64,000 bases of DNA, taken from the NCBI GenBank assembly GCA_905214715.1, contig CAJMMT010000009.1:1-64000 (forward strand), written 5' to 3'. A program made the translations under genes and the position numbers. Positions 43,442 to 50,149 of this stretch are shown one piece after another. The stretch's first letter is position 1. Each line of letters begins with the position of its first letter. The notes under the pieces were generated by a model that was not told where the DNA came from, did not search any database, and was given only the letters and a program-made list of their open reading frames with translations. This DNA comes from an uncultured bacterium. GTDB taxonomy: Bacteria > Bacteroidota > Bacteroidia > Bacteroidales > Muribaculaceae.

Positions 43442-43932
43442 TGACACGGACTATGCGACGATTCAAGCAACAACTTTCTACGGAAGAAACGAGTAGGATA
43501 TTGCTGAACGGTAAGTATTGCGTAATGGCGGTTTCGGGCGATGATGGTTATCCCTATTCAGTCCCCGTAAACTATGTTTACGACGGGACTTCGATTTACA
43601 TTCATTCCGCAGTGCAAGGGCATAAGATTGATGCACTGAAGCGCAATTCTAAATGTTCGTTGTGTATAGTCGACAAGGACGATGTGATACCAGAAGAGTT
43701 CACTTCATATTTCCGCAGCGCGATAGTATTCGGAAAGACTCATTTCGTTGAATCAACTGATGAAAAAATTGCAGCACTACGATTGTTGAGCGAAAAATAC
43801 AGCCCCGACATTGACCCCGAAACTGAAATTTCACGCTTTATCGATATTGTCTGTATGGTAAAAATCGATATCGACAATGTTTCCGGGAAAGAAGCTATTG
43901 AGCTGACACGGGAAAGGGCGCAATTGGGTTAA
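43438..43932 (+). CDS. Pyridoxamine 5'-phosphate oxidase-like (Nim-related) protein
   Basis: 164 residues of the split-barrel FMN-binding family. Segments CVMAVSGDDGYPYSVPVNYVY and SIYIHSAVQGHKIDALKRNSK match the Nim group (nitroimidazole resistance), in which the histidine of this IHSA-type segment is a reported active-site residue. Many such proteins do not confer resistance, so the phenotype is only a possibility. The start may be ATG 43438 or 43441. Its end meets the LuxR-type gene convergently, with 4 shared bases. Confidence 0.85.
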   Translation: MMTRTMRRFKQQLSTEETSRILLNGKYCVMAVSGDDGYPYSVPVNYVYDGTSIYIHSAVQGHKIDALKRNSKCSLCIVDKDDVIPEEFTSYFRSAIVFGKTHFVESTDEKIAALRLLSEKYSPDIDPETEISRFIDIVCMVKIDIDNVSGKEAIELTRERAQLG

Positions 43933-44687
43933 AGCATTCCCATTGATTTTGCTAAGCGACAGGCTTCGTGGGTGTTCTTTACCTGAAGTTTGCCGATTAT
44001 TTCCTGCCGGTGACGACTTACGGTGTGGATGCTGATATTCAACTGGTCTGCTATTTCAGCGCTTTTCATTCCAGAATCTATCATAGCAAGAATCTGACAC
44101 TCCCGATGACTAAGGATTGAATCGTTTGTAGAGGCTGTAAGTTCCTCCTTTATTCCGGTAATGGAATTTACCACATAACTCTTACCTTTGAAATCAAAAG
44201 GAAGCGGCCCATAAGTACAGATGGCGTATCTAACGTTCTCGCTATTTTTGTCAAAAATATAATACATTCGGTGCAATACATCGTGGATATAGCCATCTGC
44301 AAAGCGAAACCGCAGTTTTGAAACAAGATAATAGTCAGTCTTTTTGCTTTTGGACAGATGTCTGAGATAATGAAAAAAACGCAGTTCGGCTATATATTTT
44401 TCCTCCTGTTCCGCCGGCGACATAAGAGAAAGTATTTTACTTTCCCATATTGAGTTTTCCTGCTGATACGCGCCGATGTCAAGATTTCGGGCGAATTCCC
44501 CGGCTATGATATAACTTTTGCCTTCAGCCATATCGCTGACAACAATCAGGATATTTTCGACACGTGCCCGGAAACGCATGTTGACCAAGATATCCGACAA
44601 AGGAACACTTCCATCTGTCTTATTTTCAGACCGGAGCAATTTGTCAAGTGCTTTTCTGTTATCTGCAGAATGGTTATTTCTGACCAT
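43929..44687 (-). CDS. LuxR-type HTH regulator
   Basis: 252 residues. The C-terminal HTH is LSHRECQILAMIDSGMKSAEIADQLNIS then HTVSRHRQEII (residues of about 190-245), the standard LuxR/GerE fold. The N-terminal 185 residues resemble the PAS-like input domain of Bacteroidetes LuxR proteins (FHYLRHLSKSKKTDYYLVSK, GYIHDVLHRMYYIFDKNSEN), with no receiver domain. The ligand is unknown. It diverges from the acetyltransferase gene across a 63-base spacer. Confidence 0.82.
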   Translation of the reverse strand: MVRNNHSADNRKALDKLLRSENKTDGSVPLSDILVNMRFRARVENILIVVSDMAEGKSYIIAGEFARNLDIGAYQQENSIWESKILSLMSPAEQEEKYIAELRFFHYLRHLSKSKKTDYYLVSKLRFRFADGYIHDVLHRMYYIFDKNSENVRYAICTYGPLPFDFKGKSYVVNSITGIKEELTASTNDSILSHRECQILAMIDSGMKSAEIADQLNISIHTVSRHRQEIIGKLQVKNTHEACRLAKSMGML

Positions 44688-44717
44688 TGTCTGTTGTAAC
44701 TTAACTTGTTAATTTTG
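44687..44717 (+). promoter_or_regulatory. Promoter of the acetyltransferase gene
   Basis: TTG (44687-44689), 20-base spacer, TAATTTTG (44710-44717). The -33 element overlaps the start codon of the divergent LuxR-type gene, so the two could influence each other. Confidence 0.55.
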
Positions 44718-44750
44718 TAAAGTTAATCAAACAAATGGTTATATATAAGT

Positions 44751-45311
44751 ATGACAGAAAAAGATAAAATGCTTGCCGGCATGATATACGATGCAAACAA
44801 CGATCCGACTCTTATCGCCGAACGTCTAAAATGCAAGGAGTTGTGTCGCGATTACAACGAACTGCGTCCCAGTGCGACAGAAGCCCGTGAGTTACTGTTG
44901 CGCAAAATACTTGGTGGTGTCAAAGAGGGATTACTCATAGAGCAACCGTTCCACTGCGATTATGGGTACAATATCAGCGTAGGAAAAAATTTCTACGCCA
45001 ACTTCAATCTTGTGATCCTCGACGAGGCGCCGGTAACATTCGGCGACAATGTGTTCATCGCCCCCAACTGCGGTTTCTATACAGCCGGACATCCAATAGA
45101 TGCGGTTGAGCGCAACAAGGGACTTGAATATGCCCGTCCAATCTCGGTCGGCGACAACGTGTGGATTGGAGCTGGAGTCTCGGTGCTACCGGGTGTCTCT
45201 ATCGGTAATAATTGCGTTATCGGAGCCGGAAGTGTAGTGGTCAAAGACATACCTCCCCATTCTATAGCTGTAGGAAATCCTTGTAAGGTTATAAAAACAA
45301 TAGAACATTGA
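44751..45311 (+). CDS. maa: Sugar O-acetyltransferase (Maa/LacA type)
   Basis: 186 residues. Left-handed beta-helix acetyltransferase with hexapeptide repeats from residue 70 on (GYNISVGKNFYANFNLVILD, NVFIAPNCGFYTAGHPID). The active-site histidine is in TAGHPID. The N-terminal Mac domain is KDKMLAGMIYDANNDPTLIAE. Such enzymes acetylate maltose, galactosides or related sugars with acetyl-CoA; the exact acceptor is unclear. A 14-codon frame right after its stop (45313-45357, MENKSISSYEEYLK) may be the stub of a lost gene. Confidence 0.9.
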   Translation: MTEKDKMLAGMIYDANNDPTLIAERLKCKELCRDYNELRPSATEARELLLRKILGGVKEGLLIEQPFHCDYGYNISVGKNFYANFNLVILDEAPVTFGDNVFIAPNCGFYTAGHPIDAVERNKGLEYARPISVGDNVWIGAGVSVLPGVSIGNNCVIGAGSVVVKDIPPHSIAVGNPCKVIKTIEH

Positions 45312-45404
45312 TATGGAAAATAAATCCATAAGTAGCTACGAAGAATACCTCAAATAAACTCCCAAATATGCATTAACTAATTTTTTTAACACTTGCAAAA
45401 CAAG

Positions 45405-45791
45405 ATGAAAATTGACCATATAGCAATCTGGGCAGAGGATATAGAACTGCTTCGTGAGTTTTATATGCGTTATTTCAATGTAAGCTGCAATGACAAGTAT
45501 GTAAATTCCAAAAAGAATTTCAGTTCCTATTTTCTGTCGTTTGAGGATGGAGGAGCGAGAATAGAAATAATGAACATACCCGGCAAAGATGCTCCGGCGA
45601 GCAGAGGCGACCTGAAAGGGCTGGCGCATATCGCCATCTCTGTTGGCAGCAAGGGAATTGTTGACGATATGGCAAAGAGATTCAAAGAAGATGGCATCAC
45701 AATCCTGAGCAATCCCCGGACCACAGGCGACGGCTACTATGAATGCGCCATAGCCGATCCCGAAGGTAATTATGTAGAAATAACAGGATGA
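45405..45791 (+). CDS. VOC-family (glyoxalase-like) protein
   Basis: 128 residues from ATG 45405 (MKIDHIAIWAEDIELLREFY); an upstream TTG at 45393 is less likely. Two beta-alpha-beta-beta-beta modules: metal ligands are predicted at His5 (DHIAIW), Glu in RIEIMN, His in GLAHIAIS and Glu near the end in NYVEITG, the standard VOC set. Substrates vary from methylglyoxal-glutathione to antibiotics; none is indicated. It lies 93 bases after maa and is followed by an inverted repeat. Confidence 0.88.
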   Translation: MKIDHIAIWAEDIELLREFYMRYFNVSCNDKYVNSKKNFSSYFLSFEDGGARIEIMNIPGKDAPASRGDLKGLAHIAISVGSKGIVDDMAKRFKEDGITILSNPRTTGDGYYECAIADPEGNYVEITG

Positions 45792-45808
45792 TGTCAATAT
45801 CAATGCGG

Positions 45809-45861
45809 AATTACACTTGATATGAAACCCGCTATTGCGTGAATCAATATCAAGTGTAATT
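45809..45861. terminator. Terminator-like inverted repeat
   Basis: Perfect 15-bp arms aattacacttgatat and atatcaagtgtaatt with a 23-base loop between convergent genes. There is no clear U tract. Confidence 0.55.
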
Positions 45862-45889
45862 ACAGCTTGGTAATATAATTGTATTTTGG

Positions 45890-48028
45890 TTAATATGAGC
45901 GTTGGGATTCTTTCTCTTTGGTATACCGGTAAACGTTGTTCACTTTCTTGCCTCCGAAAGAATATGATATCCTCAAAGCTACGGAGTGTTGGTGGATATC
46001 TGTCTTTGAATGTAAGCTGTAATCTTTATAATGCGCGTCAGATGCGGTCTTGCTCCAATTGAAAGGGTCCGTTACCGATGCCGAAAGGGTCAGTCTGTTG
46101 TCAAAAAGCATGTATCGTAATTCGCAATTCAGGAATGTGCGGTTATCGTAACTTACCATTTTGTCCTGATATGGGAAGTAATGACTGCATCTCAGATTCA
46201 AGATAAGCGTCTTTGTATGATTAAGCATCCATGAAGTGTTAAGTTCTATCTTTCCGCTCCATCCGGACTCATCTTTTTGTATGAAATCTGTGATTCCGGA
46301 TTCTGTTCCGGAATAAAATATCTCCCCACCCAGATTAATGTTCCACCATCCGAAAAGAGTACGGTTATATGAGGCATACAATCCCGTTTTTATTGTGTTG
46401 AGACAATTCTCAGGTGTGGTATATTGCATTCCGTCGGTTTCAAATCGGGTGATGTAACCTATGGCATTCCTGTACCATGAACTGTACAAGACGGCATATA
46501 GCCCCTTGAAGCCATAGTTGATTCCGATATTATGACTGATAATCGATTCAAGGTCCGGATTTCCGGTGAAATAATTATTCACGGTATTGTAATATCGGAA
46601 TGGGTTCAGATCTCCGAAATTGGGTCGGCTTATACCCATCGAATAGTCGGCGGACACTCTTCCCGCTCCGGGTATGTTGCAGCTGATGATTACCGACGGT
46701 AGAAGGTAGTTGCCGTGTTGTTTATGATGAGAGTTATCTGTCTCCTGTATCCCTGTGATTCCGGTATGTTCGTATCTGATGCCTATTTTGCCGAACAATG
46801 AGTTTCCGATACTCTTCTCGGCGGTTATATAGAAGGCGGTAGTTTTCTCATTATATCTGAATTTGTTGCTTTGGCGAGGATCGTTTGCCATTATCCCATT
46901 CAAATCATGGAATATGCCGAGATCGGTCTTATTCCCGATTGAGGTGAATGCAACCCCGGTCTCCAACTTGCATTTCTGGAACGGAAGAACCGCATCGAGT
47001 TTCACTGAATGAATATCATACCTGGTTCCGGCGTTCCTGGTAAGATGGGATTCATTATCAGTGTCCCATACGGAAGAAACCTCCGACATGGAGTCGCTTC
47101 GTTTGTCAAACCAATTGTAAGTCAAGCTCAGTGTTTTCCCTGTAGAATCGATGTTCCAGTCGGCGAATCCGGTAAGAGTTAACGCATTTTCAGGATATGA
47201 AGGAGTGATTGAAGTGGAATTCATCGCGATTCCGTTATTGACCGTCATATCGGTTAAAACAGATTTTATCGTGTTTCTGCTGTAATTGACTATCGCTCCT
47301 GTACTGAAGTGCGGACCAAACTTATACTTGAAAAGTCCGTTCGCCCCTAAAGTGCGCCAGGTGAACCGGTTCCTCTGTTCGGAGATCTGCATATGGTCAA
47401 CGAACCTATATTCATGGCATATGTCATTCTTTCCCTTGGAGTCGTTCCAGCTGAGATCTCCGGATAATTCCACTTTTCGGGTGGTATGACTTATGTTTCC
47501 CCCGGAGGAGTAACCGAATGAATCCGAATGTTTCGCGCGTCCCCATATATTACCACGGGTACCGAGCGATTCATTCCTTGTGGTTATGCTGATGTATGCC
47601 ACATTGTCTCCGGATGCATATCTGGCAGGAGGCGAAGTAAGAAGTTCTATCTTTTCAATGCCATTGGATTGGAGGTTCTTGAGCTTCATAGTCAATGCCT
47701 CGTCGGTCATGTCAAGGAGATGTCCGTCTACTATGTATCTTATCGAGTTCTTGCCGGCAACGCTTACCTGATCGTTTGTTACGGATATACGTGGTATCCT
47801 GCCGAGCAACTCGAATCCGTTGAGGCCAGCCGCATATTCATCGTTTTTCACAATGTACACTATACGGTCAGGATTCTGTTTTATAACGCTGCGTTTCGCT
47901 GTTACCACAACTTCGTCCAGGTTCAGTTCTTTTTCCATTGCGTTTGAAACCGAATCGGTTATTTCCTGGGCCGAAACGGGTGTGAAAAGTGCTACCGCTC
48001 CGAAGAGCAGTATGAATATATTGTTCAT
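45890..48028 (-). CDS. TonB-dependent receptor-like outer-membrane protein
   Basis: 712 residues with a signal peptide (MNNIFILLFGAVALFTPVSAQ). A plug-like domain follows at about 30-150 (LDEVVVTAKRSVIKQNPDRI, IRYIVDGHLLDM, IEKIELLTSPPARYASGDN), then a beta-barrel with many amphipathic strands to the end (LRISYSF). There is no N-terminal carboxypeptidase-like domain. It is the last gene downstream of an ECF sigma/anti-sigma pair, so its expression is probably under their control. The ligand is unknown; no partner SusD-type gene is present. Confidence 0.85.
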   Translation of the reverse strand: MNNIFILLFGAVALFTPVSAQEITDSVSNAMEKELNLDEVVVTAKRSVIKQNPDRIVYIVKNDEYAAGLNGFELLGRIPRISVTNDQVSVAGKNSIRYIVDGHLLDMTDEALTMKLKNLQSNGIEKIELLTSPPARYASGDNVAYISITTRNESLGTRGNIWGRAKHSDSFGYSSGGNISHTTRKVELSGDLSWNDSKGKNDICHEYRFVDHMQISEQRNRFTWRTLGANGLFKYKFGPHFSTGAIVNYSRNTIKSVLTDMTVNNGIAMNSTSITPSYPENALTLTGFADWNIDSTGKTLSLTYNWFDKRSDSMSEVSSVWDTDNESHLTRNAGTRYDIHSVKLDAVLPFQKCKLETGVAFTSIGNKTDLGIFHDLNGIMANDPRQSNKFRYNEKTTAFYITAEKSIGNSLFGKIGIRYEHTGITGIQETDNSHHKQHGNYLLPSVIISCNIPGAGRVSADYSMGISRPNFGDLNPFRYYNTVNNYFTGNPDLESIISHNIGINYGFKGLYAVLYSSWYRNAIGYITRFETDGMQYTTPENCLNTIKTGLYASYNRTLFGWWNINLGGEIFYSGTESGITDFIQKDESGWSGKIELNTSWMLNHTKTLILNLRCSHYFPYQDKMVSYDNRTFLNCELRYMLFDNRLTLSASVTDPFNWSKTASDAHYKDYSLHSKTDIHQHSVALRISYSFGGKKVNNVYRYTKEKESQRSY

Positions 48029-48083
48029 AGCTAAATAATTACTGAGTTGTTATTGAAGTATTATGCCGGACGATATTTGAACG

Positions 48084-48470
48084 TTACTTAAACGCTTCAT
48101 TGGGCCCGGTTATAAAAAGGTAGCATGAATTGTCCGGTTGATAGGATATTCCCACGTTTATATCATGGTTATTATTCGTAATCGTCATGGATGAATAGGT
48201 CATTCTGCCCTTCTCTATGAAGTCTTGAGATTTGCTGGCCTTTTCAACATCCTTTTTGAAAAGATTGGTTACTTTCTTTACCAATGAGGCATTGTTCGTA
48301 ACCGTAAACCCTCGAAAGAATTTATCTTTCGATTTGGAAATATGGATTGATACGGTTTCATCGGAATTATAGGAACCGTCAAAGAGTTTCTCGACATTCA
48401 GTTTGGGTGGTGCGGCCATGGCTACAAATCCGCAAATCAAGCTGAACAGTATCAAAATGGAACGTTTCAT
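48084..48470 (-). CDS. Small secreted protein (DUF6108-like, tentative)
   Basis: 128 residues with a signal peptide (MKRSILILFSLICGFVAMAAP). The mature part opens PKLNVEKLFDGSYNSDETVSI and ends DNSCYLFITGPNEAFK. It resembles small periplasmic proteins that accompany sigma/anti-sigma pairs in Bacteroidales (the DUF6108 type, by recall), but I cannot confirm the family. It starts 1 base after the anti-sigma stop, so it is part of the same transcript. Confidence 0.7.
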   Translation of the reverse strand: MKRSILILFSLICGFVAMAAPPKLNVEKLFDGSYNSDETVSIHISKSKDKFFRGFTVTNNASLVKKVTNLFKKDVEKASKSQDFIEKGRMTYSSMTITNNNHDINVGISYQPDNSCYLFITGPNEAFK

Positions 48471-48471
48471 A

Positions 48472-48969
48472 TTAATCAGAAGTTATATTCATTATGTTTT
48501 GTTGTTTTCTCTCTTCCTCCCGTTCTTTGGCATTGGCCATAGCCATCAGCCTTTCCGCCTGCTCTATGGCGTTTCTGACGGATTTCTCCGAGGCTTCCGG
48601 TCCAAGCTGTTTCCCGTTTACGTATGCAATCACGGTGCCGCTACCTAAGTAGTGATTAGCGGTTCCGTATTTCCCACTTTCACCGTCATGATTAAAAACC
48701 GAGAATAAAATTGCCAAGGAGGCGGCGATGCCGATGCTCCATCCGAGCCATCGGGTCTTCGGTTTTCTCCGAATCCGGTTACTCCGGGAGATCAATCCTT
48801 CAGCTATCATAGATTCCTTTGCTTGCCTGATAATCGTCGAATCATAAGGCAATCTTTCAAGAACATACTGCAATTCCTTTTCTTCCAGAAGCGATAGTTG
48901 GCATTGCAAGTATGACCTGCATAGCTCTTCCGTCTCATGCAATGTGAGTATGGGATTGGAATCTTTCAT
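48472..48969 (-). CDS. Putative anti-sigma factor
   Basis: 165 residues: a cytoplasmic N-terminal helical region (1-70), one membrane segment (about 73-91, WLGWSIGIAASLAILFSVF), and a periplasmic part of about 75 residues ending in a charged helix (ASEKSVRNAIEQAERLMAMA). No FecR domain is seen. It overlaps the sigma gene by 4 bases, the typical arrangement of an ECF sigma with its membrane inhibitor. The signal it senses is unknown. Confidence 0.75.
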   Translation of the reverse strand: MKDSNPILTLHETEELCRSYLQCQLSLLEEKELQYVLERLPYDSTIIRQAKESMIAEGLISRSNRIRRKPKTRWLGWSIGIAASLAILFSVFNHDGESGKYGTANHYLGSGTVIAYVNGKQLGPEASEKSVRNAIEQAERLMAMANAKEREEERKQQNIMNITSD

Positions 48970-49445
48970 CTGTCAAGTTTTTTATAGTTTTCTCTTATTT
49001 TCTTTCTGGCTCGGCTCATATTCATTCTTACTGCCTCTACCGACATGTTTAAATTTGCGGAAATTACTTCATATTCCATATCATCATGCGTTACAAGGGA
49101 GTAAATCTGTTTTTGAATATCTGTCAGTCCAATGGTAAGCAATGATTCAAACTTTTTCATATCCTCGCAGGAATCAGGGTTTACTTCCAATATGTCTGTT
49201 CCGGTATCGTCTAATGAAAAGGTACGAGGTTTGCGAAGTCTGTCGATACATATGTTCTTCAACACCGCGAATAGTTTGTTGCGGGCCTCGGCTTCGGTCT
49301 CCACATCTCCCCTTTTCCAAAGATTGAAGAATGTATCTTGAAGGGCATCTCTGGCATCCTCGTCGTTCTTGAGGAATCCCAGAGCGCTTCTGTGCAACTT
49401 GTCGCGAAGTGCCATGAATGAGGATGTCAGATTGTCTGTTTTCAT
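48966..49445 (-). CDS. ECF sigma factor
   Basis: 159 residues of the sigma-70 ECF type. Region 2 reads ALGFLKNDEDARDALQDTFFNLWKR; region 4 reads LTDIQKQIYSLVTHDDMEYE then ISANLNMSVEAVRMNMSRARKKIRE. It directs RNA polymerase to module promoters, probably including its own operon. It heads a leftward set: sigma, anti-sigma, small secreted protein, outer-membrane receptor. Confidence 0.9.
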   Translation of the reverse strand: MKTDNLTSSFMALRDKLHRSALGFLKNDEDARDALQDTFFNLWKRGDVETEAEARNKLFAVLKNICIDRLRKPRTFSLDDTGTDILEVNPDSCEDMKKFESLLTIGLTDIQKQIYSLVTHDDMEYEVISANLNMSVEAVRMNMSRARKKIRENYKKLDR

Positions 49446-49464
49446 TGCTTACAATAAAGATACG

Positions 49465-49504
49465 AAAAAAGGAGCCGAACGTAACCGCGGCTCCTGATTT
49501 TTTT
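49465..49504 (-). terminator. Terminator after the phosphoesterase gene
   Basis: ggagccg/cggctcc stem around aacgtaaccg with A and T tracts on either side. It lies between the phosphoesterase gene and the sigma gene, both leftward. Confidence 0.75.
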
Positions 49505-49548
49505 GTAAGACAATTCCATATTCCGGAAAATCCTGCCTGGGTCAATAA

Positions 49549-49597
49549 GATCAATGATCAATGACCAATGACAAATGACAAACGACAACCGACTACC
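49549..49597. repeat. Degenerate heptanucleotide repeat
   Basis: Seven consecutive 7-base units, drifting stepwise: gatcaat, gatcaat, gaccaat, gacaaat, gacaaac, gacaacc, gactacc. It covers the last few bases of the leftward phosphoesterase gene and its 3' flank, so copy-number changes could alter the extreme C-terminus. Confidence 0.7.
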
Positions 49598-50093
49598 CCT
49601 TATTCCCTAACTCCACGACCTCGCAATCGCGTATGTCTGCGCCGTCGATGGTAAAGCGGACCAGCGTACGCGCTTTCTGCCATCCCTGTGTTCCGGCAGC
49701 CCCGGGATTTATATGCAGCAGCCCCAATTCGGTGTCATATTTTATTCTTAAAATATGGCTGTGCCCGTCTACCATGAGCAGAGGCTTTTCCGTTTGCAGA
49801 AGTTTCTTCATGCCGGGTGCCCAACGTCCTGGATAGCCACCGATATGGGTCATGAGAACTTTCACATCCTCGATCTGAAACACCGTAAGTTCGGGCAGTA
49901 ATCTGCGTACCTCACCGTGGTCTATATTGCCACATACGCCACGGAACACCGGCGCAATACCTTGAAGACGCTCCAATAGCACGGCATCGCCAACATCGCC
50001 TGCATGCCAAATCTCGTCGCATTCCGCGAAATATGTTGCGTAGCGGTCGTCCCAGCATGAATGGGTATCGCTAAGAAGTCCTATTCTTTTCAT
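49593..50093 (-). CDS. YfcE/MJ0936-type metallophosphoesterase
   Basis: 166 residues from ATG 50093 (MKRIGLLSDTHSCWDDRYAT); a longer frame upstream is not conserved-looking. The dinuclear metal site is built from SDTH (D9, H11), HAGDVGD, GNID, MTHIGG and DGHSHILR. Family members hydrolyse phosphodiesters, for example cyclic nucleotides; the substrate is unknown. A GC hairpin (50101-50126, ggggcg/cgcccc) sits right before the start. It follows feoB on the same strand by 57 bases. Confidence 0.88.
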   Translation of the reverse strand: MKRIGLLSDTHSCWDDRYATYFAECDEIWHAGDVGDAVLLERLQGIAPVFRGVCGNIDHGEVRRLLPELTVFQIEDVKVLMTHIGGYPGRWAPGMKKLLQTEKPLLMVDGHSHILRIKYDTELGLLHINPGAAGTQGWQKARTLVRFTIDGADIRDCEVVELGNKG

Positions 50094-50149
50094 GATTAAC
50101 GGGGCGACCCGTTTATGGACCGCCCCTGTAAAAATAATTGATTTATCTT

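Noticed and set aside
49549..49597. CRISPR-like array
   Set aside because: Units are 7 bases with no spacers; it is a simple repeat.
50101..50126. GC hairpin between feoB and the phosphoesterase as a terminator
   Set aside because: Read leftward it is not followed by a T tract and it sits 7 bases before a start codon; it could affect translation, but there is no further support.
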